The notes: generated by a model not told the origin, from the sequence alone. Positions 1 through 9,507 are shown, counted from the stretch's first letter. The stretch: 64,000 nucleotides of DNA from Jejuia rubra (GCF_042684665.1 NZ_JBHULY010000039.1:310001-374000); one strand, 5' to 3'. Made by a program: numbers and translations.

Positions 1-2448
1 TTTGGAGGCAAGTTCTTTGGGCAACAACTAGAACGTCCTTTTATTTTCGTAAAATCTAGTGAACGTAATCAAATCCTTGAAAAAATAAATGCCCAACCAT
101 GGGCTAAACACATTTATGATACGCTGAAACTTACCTCGGATGCTGAGGTTAAAAAATTTTATAAAGACCCATCAGTATATATCAAACAATTGCCCTTTGA
201 TTGGTCTAAAAAACAACAAAATGATTATCCACCATTTTTTAAAACAACCCATATACGGAATGGTGTTCAAGAAAACTTGGATAATGCTACCGAGGAAGAC
301 TGGAAACCTGCCGAACTTTTAATTACACATTTGCAAGTGGCTTTAGATTGTGGTACCATGTACTACATCACCCAAGATGAGAAATATGCTTATGTGGCAA
401 GCAGTATTTTATATTCATTTTTAAAATCCGTACAACAATCTGAGGTGTCTACTTGGCGTCATAGAGGCGGTTGGTTATTTCCGTATGATGGCTTTCGTGA
501 GGTACGAGTTATAGGGTATAGATTACCGTTAATTTATGATTTTATCCATCATTATCTAAAAGAAGAGGGAAAAGCTTTTGATATCCTTAAAGACAAAAAC
601 GTGAATTTTCCTTTTGATGAGGCTCAAAAAGTGTTTAAGGCCTATGCAAACATAACGGTAAATTATGGGCAATCGGGCTCAAATCATAGTGTTTTAGAAG
701 CACCAAGTTTGGTGTATAATGCCTTGGCGATGGATGATGAAACGGATCGAGAAAAATGGTTATCCTATTTCTTCACAGAAAGTACCGAAAACCAAGATGC
801 CTTAAACGTTATGGTTAAGAATTATAAAGATGAAGGTGATATCTGGCCAGAAACCTCTCAATATTTAAACCATACCACATCCATTTTATCAAGATTGATG
901 TTGGTATTAAATAAATACGATCCAACTCTAAAATTGGGGGAAAAGCACTCCAATGTTTTGCATGCTTTACCACGACTAGATTATTTTGTATATCCTAACA
1001 ATGAAATTGTGCGTTGGGGAGATGGACACAGGCATGCTCATGTGCCTTATGAAGCTTATGATGATGCCTATGCTGTGGCTAAAATGGATGGGTTAACGGA
1101 CATTCAAAATAAATTTGCACCACTGATTAATAGGGCAATGCGCAAAGGGAAATATAAAAGAAAAGGGGTTGAGGCTTTGTTTTGGTACGATGGTAGTTTT
1201 GATAATGCATCTACAACTATAGACTTGTCGCGGACGGATAGAGTGTATCATGCTGGTATTGTTTTACAGCGTAATTTAAGTAGCACCAAAAATCCCAAAG
1301 AAGGGTTGATGTGTTTTGTTGGTGGTGCGCACATGGTGCATGGGCATGCGGAAGGTATGAATATTGAATTATACGGTGAAGGACAAGTTTTAGGAGTAGA
1401 TAACGGCCGAAATCGCTATGGTGTTGATCTTCATGAAAACTATTCCCGAATTTTTGCTGGGCACAACACCGTTATTGTAAACGGGAGTTCTCGAGGTGAA
1501 GGCGGATGGGTTGATTTAGAAATCAATAAAATTAAATTGATTTCTATGGAGCCCGAAGTTGGTAAAACAGGGGTGTCACCATACCATTCTTTTAGTTTAA
1601 CAAGTTTTGAAGACGATAAAGGGGATAAGGCTGAAGCCACACAAGAACGCACCTTGGCTTTAATTAGAACCTCACCAACCACGGGGTATTATGTAGATGT
1701 ATTCCGCTCAAAATCCAGACTACCTAATGAATATCACGACTACTTATATCATAATATTGGGGATGAACTGGTTTTCGACAATGAGGATTTGGATTTTAAA
1801 GAAACACCTGATAGATATATGGCGAATGCCAACGCGCCATGGATACGCAATAAACAATATAGACACCCGGGATGGCATTTCTTCGAAGATGTAAATACAT
1901 CAAAATCGTATGCAAGTGATGTAAAAGCCACATTTCATACTAAAAAATTAGAACAAGGCGATATTTTTATGCAATTGCATATTCCAGGTTTTGAAAATAG
2001 AACCTATACCAAAGTAATGGCGCCAACAACTTTCGAGTCTCCCGAACCTTACGATAGTTTACCAACACCAACCTTAGTCATTAGAAAAGTAGGCGAAGCA
2101 TGGAAAGACCCATTCGTGGTAGTTTTTGAATCCTACAGCGAAACAGAAACGCCATCCATTCAATCCGTTACTAAAATTGAGCAGAACGGGTTATACAAAG
2201 GCTTAAAAATTGTGAGTAAAACACCTTCGGAAACTTTAATTCAGTATGTAATTACGCAGTCTAAAAATGACATCTTTCAAAATGAAGCATTAGATATTTA
2301 CTTTGAAGGGACTTTTGCAATAATCACCTTAAATGCAGATGAAACCTTAAAAAGTATTTATATTGGAGAAGGGCAAAAACTATCTTATAAAAATGAAGTT
2401 GTTACTACAAATTCATCAAAATCCTACTATAAAGATTATAGTAAATAA
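1..2448 (+). CDS. Heparinase II/III-type polysaccharide lyase (5' end outside window)
   Basis: The frame is open from base 1 with no start codon needed, so the gene is cut by the window edge; 815 residues are visible. The layout fits a heparinase II/III-like lyase: an alpha-helical toroid in the first half, with a GSNHSVLEAPS motif near visible residues 225-235 that may supply catalytic Asn/His, then a beta-sandwich half with a GGAHMVHGHAEGMN motif near residue 441 and an HNTVIVNG motif after it. Enzymes of this fold cleave uronic-acid-containing polysaccharides by beta-elimination, usually outside the cytoplasm. The rhamnose catabolic genes 5 kb downstream suggest a rhamnose/uronate polymer such as ulvan, and ulvan lyases with this fold exist (PL40), but the substrate is inference. 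A TTG at 190 is an internal codon, not a start. The signal peptide would lie outside the window. Confidence 0.8.
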   Translation, partial: FGGKFFGQQLERPFIFVKSSERNQILEKINAQPWAKHIYDTLKLTSDAEVKKFYKDPSVYIKQLPFDWSKKQQNDYPPFFKTTHIRNGVQENLDNATEEDWKPAELLITHLQVALDCGTMYYITQDEKYAYVASSILYSFLKSVQQSEVSTWRHRGGWLFPYDGFREVRVIGYRLPLIYDFIHHYLKEEGKAFDILKDKNVNFPFDEAQKVFKAYANITVNYGQSGSNHSVLEAPSLVYNALAMDDETDREKWLSYFFTESTENQDALNVMVKNYKDEGDIWPETSQYLNHTTSILSRLMLVLNKYDPTLKLGEKHSNVLHALPRLDYFVYPNNEIVRWGDGHRHAHVPYEAYDDAYAVAKMDGLTDIQNKFAPLINRAMRKGKYKRKGVEALFWYDGSFDNASTTIDLSRTDRVYHAGIVLQRNLSSTKNPKEGLMCFVGGAHMVHGHAEGMNIELYGEGQVLGVDNGRNRYGVDLHENYSRIFAGHNTVIVNGSSRGEGGWVDLEINKIKLISMEPEVGKTGVSPYHSFSLTSFEDDKGDKAEATQERTLALIRTSPTTGYYVDVFRSKSRLPNEYHDYLYHNIGDELVFDNEDLDFKETPDRYMANANAPWIRNKQYRHPGWHFFEDVNTSKSYASDVKATFHTKKLEQGDIFMQLHIPGFENRTYTKVMAPTTFESPEPYDSLPTPTLVIRKVGEAWKDPFVVVFESYSETETPSIQSVTKIEQNGLYKGLKIVSKTPSETLIQYVITQSKNDIFQNEALDIYFEGTFAIITLNADETLKSIYIGEGQKLSYKNEVVTTNSSKSYYKDYSK

Positions 2449-2472
2449 TTCTAATAACAAACACTATTTAAA

Positions 2473-3606
2473 ATGAAACAATTACTTATCTTTTTATTAT
2501 TGATTACTGTTTTTGGTTGCCAAAAAAGTACTAACGAAACCTTGCTTTTTGTGGGTAGTTATACTGATAAACAACCAGGTGAAGGTATTCATGTTTACCA
2601 GTTTAATAACGAAACTGGAGAAAGTGTTTTAAAGTTTACTTTGGATAGTATAACAAACACCTCTTTTTTAAAACTATCTGATAATGGAGAATATTTGTAT
2701 TCTGTTGTAGAAAGCCAAATGACACACCACGGTAAAGTGGCTTCATTTAAAGTAGATGCCAAAAATCAAAAAATAGATTTAATAAATATGCAGGACTGTG
2801 GAGGCCTTAACCCAGTACATTTACAAATTGACCACACTGGAAATTATTTGACCAATTCAAATTACTCCGATGGAAGTCTAAGCTTATTTAAGATTAATAA
2901 AGATGGAAGTCTTAGTGCGCCAAGTCAAGTACTAAAATTTAAGGATAGCAGTATTATAAAAGGGCGTCAGGATAAGTCTCATATTCATTCGTCATATTTT
3001 TCACCTGATAATAAGTACTTGTTTGCTCAGGATTTAGGAGCAGATAAGATGAGAAGATTTAGCTTTTCGGATAAGGATAATGGTGTATTAGAAAATGAAA
3101 TGGATATTAAAGCTAAACTAGGTAGTGGCCCTAGACATTTTGCCTTTCATCCCAATGGAAAATTTGGGTATTTGGCAAACGAATTGAGTGGTAAAGTTGA
3201 TGCGTATCAATATAACAATGGCAATTTGGTTTTTATAGAAGATTACCTTTCTTACGGTCAACAACAAGATATTTATAGAACAGCGGATATTCATACCTCA
3301 CCAGATGGCAAGTTTTTATACGTTTCAAATAGAGGGCCTGAAGAAGATACCATAACCGTGTTTCAAATCAATCAAGAAAACGGCAAACTAACTTTGGTAG
3401 AAAGAACGGATACGGGAGGCCAACACCCTAGAAATTTTGCGATTCACCCTTCAGGAAAATATTTGTTAGTTACAAACATGTTTACCGATAATGTTGTTGT
3501 GTTTCAGAGAGACTTAGAAACCGGAAAATTAACAAAACTAGATAAGGATATAAAAGTGAAAACGCCGTCTAGTGTTCAGATATTCACCTATACTATTTCG
3601 GAGTAA
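2473..3606 (+). CDS. Lactonase-family beta-propeller lipoprotein
   Basis: The 377-residue product begins with a lipoprotein signal peptide (MKQLLIFLLLITVFGC, lipobox Cys at about residue 16). It then has seven-bladed propeller repeats typical of the 6-phosphogluconolactonase/3-carboxymuconate cyclase-like family (PF10282), seen as recurring segments such as SPDNKYLF, HPNGKFGYL, SPDGKFLYVSNRG and HPSGKYLLVTN. It follows the lyase by 24 bp in the same direction and is probably co-transcribed. True 6-phosphogluconolactonase is cytoplasmic, so this exported form more likely acts on a lactone or another sugar derivative in the periplasm or at the outer membrane. The substrate cannot be read from sequence. 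Confidence 0.8.
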   Translation: MKQLLIFLLLITVFGCQKSTNETLLFVGSYTDKQPGEGIHVYQFNNETGESVLKFTLDSITNTSFLKLSDNGEYLYSVVESQMTHHGKVASFKVDAKNQKIDLINMQDCGGLNPVHLQIDHTGNYLTNSNYSDGSLSLFKINKDGSLSAPSQVLKFKDSSIIKGRQDKSHIHSSYFSPDNKYLFAQDLGADKMRRFSFSDKDNGVLENEMDIKAKLGSGPRHFAFHPNGKFGYLANELSGKVDAYQYNNGNLVFIEDYLSYGQQQDIYRTADIHTSPDGKFLYVSNRGPEEDTITVFQINQENGKLTLVERTDTGGQHPRNFAIHPSGKYLLVTNMFTDNVVVFQRDLETGKLTKLDKDIKVKTPSSVQIFTYTISE

Positions 3607-3654
3607 AAAACAAAATTTGTGATGGTGAAATAGGCAGTCCACTTCTTAAGCGGT

Positions 3655-4566
3655 TTATTGGTAGCCCAAATATTCAATTTTGTTCAAGTTACGCTTGGTA
3701 TTTTGTTCATAAAGTTCGTAAACCAATCCGTCTTTAAGGCCTACTTTAGGCACCAAAATTTGATCGCTACCCATTTCTTTCATCACTCTTAGGTATATTT
3801 CTGATGCAGGTATGATTACATCGGCCCTATCTGGATTCATTTTAAGGATGGACATGCGCTCCTCGTAGCTAAACTCTTTTACATAAGCTCGCAATGCTTT
3901 AAGCTCAACATACGAAATTGCCATGTTCGATGCTTTATTGGCTAATTTGTACAAGCGGTTGATATTACCACCCGTGCCAATGCCAATTATATTTTTTGAT
4001 TTGTAGAATGGCGTGGCGCGCAACCACTCTCTTATGGAATTAAAAACCTCCGCTCTTTCATCTGCGGGAAGCTGGCGCACCGATCCAATTTTAAAAGAGT
4101 GATTTTCAATAAGCTGTCCATTTTCAATCAGGTTGAGTTCTGTACTACCTCCCCCTACATCAATGTGCACGTACTTTTTGTCGCTTAAAATGGGCAAAAT
4201 AGCTTTGTTTAATATGCTGGCTTCCTTTTTACCGGGGATAATGTCTATTTTTAAACCTACAGTATTGTTTATGGCCTGCTGAATTTTATCCCCATTAACA
4301 GCCTCACGCATTGCCGATGTGGCTACGGCATAATAGCCTTCAACCTCATAAAGATCGATCAGATGCTTAAATGTGCTCATTAATTTTATGAACTTCTCCT
4401 CGGTAGCTGGGGAAATTTCTCCTTTGGAAAATACGTCATGGCCCAGGCGCAAGGGAAACCTCAGCAATTGCAGGTTTTTAAAACTTACCAAATCTTGGTC
4501 TTCATAAACTCTTACCACTTGAAGCCTTATGGCATTGGACCCGATATCAACTGAAGCTAGTTTCAT
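3655..4566 (-). CDS. Ppx/GppA phosphatase family protein (exopolyphosphatase-like)
   Basis: The 303-residue protein has the actin-like ATPase fold signature of Ppx/GppA enzymes: an N-terminal VDIGSNAIRLQVV phosphate loop and a second glycine-rich loop, HIDVGGGSTELNLIE, around residue 135. These enzymes hydrolyse polyphosphate and/or the terminal phosphate of pppGpp in the cytoplasm. At about 300 residues it is the short form, without the C-terminal HD-like domain of E. coli Ppx, which is usual in Bacteroidota. It stands alone, convergent with the lactonase gene, and has no evident link to the sugar genes. Confidence 0.85.
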   Translation of the reverse strand: MKLASVDIGSNAIRLQVVRVYEDQDLVSFKNLQLLRFPLRLGHDVFSKGEISPATEEKFIKLMSTFKHLIDLYEVEGYYAVATSAMREAVNGDKIQQAINNTVGLKIDIIPGKKEASILNKAILPILSDKKYVHIDVGGGSTELNLIENGQLIENHSFKIGSVRQLPADERAEVFNSIREWLRATPFYKSKNIIGIGTGGNINRLYKLANKASNMAISYVELKALRAYVKEFSYEERMSILKMNPDRADVIIPASEIYLRVMKEMGSDQILVPKVGLKDGLVYELYEQNTKRNLNKIEYLGYQ

Positions 4567-4678
4567 ATGCGTACAAATTTTAAATGGTTACATTAATCAA
4601 TAAATATAAAAACAATTATTTCAAAGCATTAAAACGTAGGGCTTCTAGTGTTCCAATTTTCAGGTGAGGCAAAATTGG

Positions 4679-5752
4679 CTACAGCGATTCTCTTTCAACA
4701 AAATTAAACGGGACCTTTACTTTAATTCCGCAGGACTTATTTAAAATAATCTCGGCCGCTGATTCACCCATAACCTTGAAGTCTGTCGAAATTGTAGTGA
4801 TACCAAGTAATTCCTTTAGAGGCGTTTCGTTATAAGAAATTATGCCAATATCTTTGCCAAGAATGAACTCATCCTCGCGTAATTGCTTAACAAGGCTTAC
4901 CAGATCGGATTCTTCAATGGTAATAAATAAATCGCCACGCTTCAAAATCATATCATCATATACCTTGTCTAATACCTCAAATTCGAATTTGTGCTCAACA
5001 CAAAACTTCCTGAAACCGTGTAAAATACGCCTAGGATAAGGGTAAACGGCTTTCTCGGGGTATATCAATACAAGCTTTTCGTATCGCTTAATTTTTTGAA
5101 GGCCCTCTGTCAATGCAAAGTAAATGTCATTTTCAAAGTCTTGATAAATTTCATTTGTCTTTCCGTTAAAGATGGGTTTGCTATTATCGAGTAAAATGAA
5201 TTTTTCGGGGGGCAAGGATAGTAATTTTTCCAAAACTTTATCCGTAAAGCTAACATGCTTTAAGTCCTCTGCCTTAAAATGAGGCATAATTACAAAATAG
5301 TCATATGCCGCCTTATTTTTATCCAATAAATTAAGAAACAAAGTTTCATCACAATGATACACATGCAAATCGGTATGGGAATTGGCACCAATACTGTTGA
5401 TGAAGTAGTTGTAAGCTCTTAATTTATAAGTGCTTAGCTTATTGATTAGAAAAAGTATGTTGACTTTGGAAATTAATTTGGTCCTGGTTATGTAGAACCC
5501 TTTTCCGCGTATTGAGGTAATTATATTGCGCTCCTTTAATATGCTATAGGCCTTTTCGACAGTATCACGAGATAAATAAAACTCTTCGCTAAACATATTT
5601 ATGGATGGGATCTTTTGATCCATCGTCAAGTTTCCAATTGAAATATTATGGATAATTGAATCTATAATCTGCTGGTATTTTGGCACCCTAGAGTTTTCAT
5701 CAATCGTTATGAATTTCATCATTTCCATTAGGGAGGGAGATTTACGAGTCAA
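4679..5752 (-). CDS. GntR-family transcriptional regulator with sugar-binding-like C-terminal domain (copy A)
   Basis: The protein has up to 357 residues. An N-terminal GntR winged helix (about residues 12-90, VPKYQQIIDSII ... SRDTVEKAYSILKERN) is followed by a roughly 260-residue LacI/periplasmic-binding-protein-like effector domain rather than the FadR or UTRA type. It is a close paralogue of the next upstream gene: the DNA-binding domains, including the recognition helix, are almost identical while the effector domains differ more. It probably controls the divergent rhamnose genes. The start is uncertain: aligned with copy B, an ATG at about 5728 is as plausible as 5752. A short inverted repeat lies upstream at 5840-5853. 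Confidence 0.85.
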   Translation of the reverse strand: MTRKSPSLMEMMKFITIDENSRVPKYQQIIDSIIHNISIGNLTMDQKIPSINMFSEEFYLSRDTVEKAYSILKERNIITSIRGKGFYITRTKLISKVNILFLINKLSTYKLRAYNYFINSIGANSHTDLHVYHCDETLFLNLLDKNKAAYDYFVIMPHFKAEDLKHVSFTDKVLEKLLSLPPEKFILLDNSKPIFNGKTNEIYQDFENDIYFALTEGLQKIKRYEKLVLIYPEKAVYPYPRRILHGFRKFCVEHKFEFEVLDKVYDDMILKRGDLFITIEESDLVSLVKQLREDEFILGKDIGIISYNETPLKELLGITTISTDFKVMGESAAEIILNKSCGIKVKVPFNFVERESL

Positions 5753-5839
5753 AAATTTTAATTATTGTAAAGTAAAACTTTTTTTTGAAAAAATTCAATA
5801 AAGAAGCAACTCTTTATGGAGTTTTTGTATATGAATATG

Positions 5840-5853
5840 GCAGTATGTTCTGC
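5840..5853. promoter_or_regulatory. Short inverted repeat upstream of GntR copy A
   Basis: GCAGTATGTTCTGC has four-base palindromic arms around a six-base centre. It lies in the 120-bp gap between the two GntR genes, about 90-110 bp upstream of copy A. On the minus strand it contains CAGAACA, also present in the shared motif upstream of lutA. It is a candidate operator, but it lacks the 19-bp spacing to a -7 box that the other three sites show. Confidence 0.3.
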
Positions 5854-5872
5854 GGTAAAGAGATTTGCCAAT

Positions 5873-6922
5873 CTACATTGAATTCCTATTAGTAAACCTG
5901 AAAGGAACTTTAACTTTACCTTTTTTATTGTCCAGAACCATATGAGCTGTGGCTTCTCCCATTAACTTAAAGTCCGTGGATATTGTTGAAATGCCCAGAA
6001 GTGCTTTTAAGGGTGTTTCGTTGTATGATATGATACCAATATCTTTTCCCAGAGAAAGTTTCTTCTCCTTTAATAATCCCATTAAGTTTATCAGATCATT
6101 TTCTTCAATTGTGATGAACAAATCCCCTTTAAACAGGATCATATCGTCATGTACCTTATCAAAAATATCAAAATCTAAATTATGCTTTACGCAAAATCTT
6201 GTGAAGCCTCGAGTAATTCTTTTTGGATACGGATGTACAGCTTTTCTGGGGTATATTAGGATTATCTTTTTGTACCGGGCTATCTTTTTCACCCCTTTGT
6301 TAAGTGCATTGAAAATGTCCTGTTCATAATCCTCATAAACCGTAATTGGGTTATCTTCAATTGGGATTTGTGCGTTACCCATAATCACAAGTTTGTTCCG
6401 GGGAATTTTACTCATGGCCTGGGTTACATCTACTGTTGTACTCGTATGTTGTTGGTCTTCCGTTTTAAAGTGGGGCATAATAACGTAATGGTCGTAGGTC
6501 CTTTTATGTTTTTCCAATAAATTCAGAAAGAGGGATTCGTCACAATGGTAGATGTGAAGATCGACGTAAGCGTTGGGGCCAATACTTTTCATAAAGGAAT
6601 AGTATATTTCCATCTTGTACCAACTCAATTTATTAATGAGAAATAAAATGTTTAGCTTGTTGATCAGTTTGGTTCGGGAAATATAAAAGCCCTTCCCTTG
6701 TATTGAGGTAATTATATTACGTTCCTTAAGTATGCTATAAGCCTTTTCTACGGTATCTCGGGAAAGATAAAATTCTTCGCTAAAACTATTGATTGAAGGA
6801 ATCTTTTGGTCCATCTTTAGATTTCCCATTGAAATATTAAGGATTATCGAATCAATAATCTGCTGGTATTTGGGCACCCTAGAATTTTTGTCAATCTTTA
6901 TAAACTTCATCATTTCCTTCAA
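5873..6922 (-). CDS. GntR-family transcriptional regulator with sugar-binding-like C-terminal domain (copy B)
   Basis: The 349-residue regulator has the same architecture as the gene after it on this strand: a GntR winged helix in residues 8-85 with recognition segment SRDTVEKAYSIL, then a LacI-type effector domain (IYHCDESLFLNLL, YVIMPHFK, GDLFITIEE, GIISYNETPLKALLG). It is the regulator gene nearest to, and divergent from, the rhaEW operon across a 479-bp spacer, the classic position for a local regulator. Identical recognition helices imply that A and B can bind the same sites but may respond to different sugars or heterodimerise. The effector is inferred, not seen. Confidence 0.87.
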   Translation of the reverse strand: MKEMMKFIKIDKNSRVPKYQQIIDSIILNISMGNLKMDQKIPSINSFSEEFYLSRDTVEKAYSILKERNIITSIQGKGFYISRTKLINKLNILFLINKLSWYKMEIYYSFMKSIGPNAYVDLHIYHCDESLFLNLLEKHKRTYDHYVIMPHFKTEDQQHTSTTVDVTQAMSKIPRNKLVIMGNAQIPIEDNPITVYEDYEQDIFNALNKGVKKIARYKKIILIYPRKAVHPYPKRITRGFTRFCVKHNLDFDIFDKVHDDMILFKGDLFITIEENDLINLMGLLKEKKLSLGKDIGIISYNETPLKALLGISTISTDFKLMGEATAHMVLDNKKGKVKVPFRFTNRNSM

Positions 6923-7401
6923 TATTTTAATCTCGATATTCTAATAAATAAAGTTGCCACGCCAACATTTTGGGAGTTATGCCTTTTAGGCTGGCATATC
7001 GCTGATGAAAACAATAATTTAGAATATGGGCCTATCATAATTCATATAATTATAGTTGCAAAAATATAAAAGAAACTGATTATTAAACTTCCGACAAAAA
7101 TTATTATTGATTGTCTCTCTGTCCCTTAGATTTATTGTTGGTTCTTATGGTGCTAATTCTGTTTCTTCCTGTCACAATGGCCTTAGTTTAAACCAAACAT
7201 TTTTGGCAAGCACATTTTAAGTGACGGAATCGGGAAGTTATTTTTAAAGGAATTGGGTTGCAAAGTATTCCGCAAGACAATGTTTAAAATGTGTGTCTAA
7301 AACAGTTTTGCTATCAATGGCGCCGCAAACGGTACAGTACAGGATAGGAATGTTTGTCCCCTACAGTATTTTTGGTTTTATAACTTATTTTAATAAAAAA
7401 A
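6923..7401. promoter_or_regulatory. Divergent regulatory region between GntR copy B and rhaEW
   Basis: This 479-bp spacer has no convincing ORF. On the minus strand a TATTTTTG -7 box at 7059-7066 could serve the GntR gene. A small hairpin with TATGCC/GGCATA arms lies at 6978-6998. On the plus strand the rhaEW promoter occupies 7333-7374. The segment from about 7090 to 7330 shows nothing I can name. Confidence 0.5.
7333..7374 (+). promoter_or_regulatory. rhaEW promoter with shared 15-bp motif
   Basis: TACAGTACAGGATAG (7333-7347) is followed by a 19-bp gap and TATTTTTG (7367-7374), a perfect match to the Bacteroidota -7 box TAnnTTTG. The motif replaces the usual TTG-type -33 element. The identical 15-mer with identical spacing recurs upstream of the permease at 20122, and a related site precedes lutA. 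The predicted leader to the ATG at 7402 is about 20 nt. Confidence 0.65.
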
Positions 7402-9507
7402 ATGAAAAACACTACAAAAACCTTCGAATATGTCGATTACCTATGGGATGAAGAAAAAGCGGCATCTTTGGGCGACAATCAAGTAGAATTATTTCTCTAC
7501 CGCTCAAATATTTTGGGAGCCGATTTAAGAATAACAAACTACGGTGGCGGAAATACAAGTTGCAAGACAATTGAAACTGATCCATTGACAAACGAAGAGG
7601 TCGAAGTAATGTGGGTAAAAGGTTCTGGTGGTGATATAGGAACTCTAAAAAGATCCGGTATCGCTGGATTATATACCAAAAGGCTTAGAGACCTTAAAAA
7701 TGTGTATCAAGGTCTGCACGATGAAGACAGGATGGTAGGGCTTTTTAACCATTGTATATACGATTTGGATAGTAAAGCACCATCGATTGATACACCTTTA
7801 CACGGTTTGTTGCCATTTGCACATATAGATCACCTGCACCCAGATGCACTGATTGCCGTTGCAGCAGCCAAAGATAGTGAGAAGGTTACTAAAGAAATTT
7901 GGGGAGATACTATGGGCTGGGTACCATGGCAAAAGCCAGGGTTCGATTTAGGTCTGCAATTGGAAAAATGTTTAGCCGATAATCCTGGAATTAGGGGCAT
8001 TGTTCTAGGAAGCCATGGATTGTTTACTTGGGGAGATACATCCTACGAGTGTTACATTAACAGTTTGGAAGTTATTGAAATGGCTTCTGACTACATTGCC
8101 AAAAAAATTGAAGCTGGTGGACCAGTTTTTGGTGGCGAAAAAGTATCAAGCCTTCCTAAAGATGAGCGTGTGGAAAAGGCAGTGCAATTAATGCCATTGC
8201 TAAGAGGCTTGTGTTCTTCTGAAAACCGGATGATAGGGCACTTCTCTGATTCTGATGTCGTAATGCAATATATCAATAGTCATGATTTGGAGCGTTTGGC
8301 CCCAATGGGTACATCTTGTCCTGACCACTTTTTAAGGACAAAGATTCAGCCTTTAGTTCTGGATTTAGATAAAAATGAAGACTTGTCTGATACGGAAGCT
8401 GTTTTAAAGAAATTGGAACCTGCATTTGAGGCATACCGTCAGGAGTATGTTGATTATTACAACACGTGTAAAGTGGATAATAGTCCAGCAATTCGAGACG
8501 CAAATCCTGTAATCATTATTTATCCGGGAGTTGGTATGTTTAGTTTCGCTAAGAACAAGCAGACTACGAGAGTAGCCAGTGAGTTTTATATCAACGCCAT
8601 AAATGTAATGCGCGGAGCGGAGGCTATTACGTCTTACACGTCTTTACCAAGGCAAGAAGCATTTAATATTGAATATTGGTTATTGGAAGAGGCGAAGTTG
8701 CAGCGTATGCCAAAAGAAAAGCCATTATCGCGTAAAGTGGCATTAGTTACTGGTGCTGGTGGTGGCATAGGTAAGGCAATTGCTGATAAATTGGCTGCGG
8801 AAGGTGCAAACGTTGTGCTGACCGATATCAATGAAGAAGCACTTATTGAGGCCAATGGTACTTATGCACGGGATGTTTCCGCTTATGCCATCTGCGATGT
8901 AACTAATACTGAATCTATAGCAAGTGCCTACAAAAAGGCCGTTATGGAGTTTGGTGGTGTAGATATCGTGGTACACAGCGCAGGTTTGGCAATTTCAAAA
9001 CCATTAGAGGATACTACCGATAAGGATTGGAATATTTTACAAAATATTCTTGTTAAAGGTCAGTTTGATTTGGCCAAGCAATTTTCAGCTATCACGCGCA
9101 AGCAAGGTTTAGGTGGAGATTACATTGCTATAGCAAGTAAAAATGGATTAGTTGCAGGGCCAAATAATGTGGCTTACGGTACGGCAAAGGCAGCCCAACA
9201 GCACATGGTACGCCTTTTGGCGGCCGAATTGGCAAAAGATAAAGTTAGGGTTAATACCGTTAACCCTGATGGCGTAATCGTCGGAAGCAAAATTTGGGAA
9301 GGTGCTTGGGCCGAGGGTAGAGCAAAAGCTAACGGTATTACTGTAGAAGAGCTGCCAGCATTTTATGCAAAGCGCAATTTATTGCATGAAATCATTACCC
9401 CAGATGATATTGCTAATGGTGTATTCTCGTTAGTAGGTATTTTGGATAAGTCCACCGGTAACATTATTAATGTAGATGGTGGTATGGCAAATGCCTTTGT
9501 ACGATAG
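7402..9507 (+). CDS. rhaEW: Bifunctional L-rhamnulose-1-phosphate aldolase / L-lactaldehyde dehydrogenase
   Basis: The 701-residue protein fuses two enzymes. Residues 1 to about 430 form a class II aldolase/adducin domain (RhaE) with a conserved GGGNTS segment and a histidine cluster HIDHLHPDA that should bind the divalent metal. It cleaves L-rhamnulose-1-phosphate to DHAP and L-lactaldehyde. Residues about 440-700 form a short-chain dehydrogenase (RhaW) with the nucleotide motif TGAGGGIGKA near 450 and catalytic Tyr592 and Lys596 (YGTAK), oxidising lactaldehyde to L-lactate. The length and domain order match the RhaEW family (B. subtilis YuxG). It is the first gene of the rhamnose group and has its own promoter; a terminator-like hairpin follows it. 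Confidence 0.93.
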   Translation: MKNTTKTFEYVDYLWDEEKAASLGDNQVELFLYRSNILGADLRITNYGGGNTSCKTIETDPLTNEEVEVMWVKGSGGDIGTLKRSGIAGLYTKRLRDLKNVYQGLHDEDRMVGLFNHCIYDLDSKAPSIDTPLHGLLPFAHIDHLHPDALIAVAAAKDSEKVTKEIWGDTMGWVPWQKPGFDLGLQLEKCLADNPGIRGIVLGSHGLFTWGDTSYECYINSLEVIEMASDYIAKKIEAGGPVFGGEKVSSLPKDERVEKAVQLMPLLRGLCSSENRMIGHFSDSDVVMQYINSHDLERLAPMGTSCPDHFLRTKIQPLVLDLDKNEDLSDTEAVLKKLEPAFEAYRQEYVDYYNTCKVDNSPAIRDANPVIIIYPGVGMFSFAKNKQTTRVASEFYINAINVMRGAEAITSYTSLPRQEAFNIEYWLLEEAKLQRMPKEKPLSRKVALVTGAGGGIGKAIADKLAAEGANVVLTDINEEALIEANGTYARDVSAYAICDVTNTESIASAYKKAVMEFGGVDIVVHSAGLAISKPLEDTTDKDWNILQNILVKGQFDLAKQFSAITRKQGLGGDYIAIASKNGLVAGPNNVAYGTAKAAQQHMVRLLAAELAKDKVRVNTVNPDGVIVGSKIWEGAWAEGRAKANGITVEELPAFYAKRNLLHEIITPDDIANGVFSLVGILDKSTGNIINVDGGMANAFVR

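Noticed and set aside
190..192. TTG as a possible start of the polysaccharide lyase
   Set aside because: The frame continues open to base 1 with lyase-like sequence, so the true start is outside the window.
7090..7330. Riboswitch or small RNA in the rhaEW upstream spacer
   Set aside because: I found no long complementary arms or terminator, only scattered short matches.
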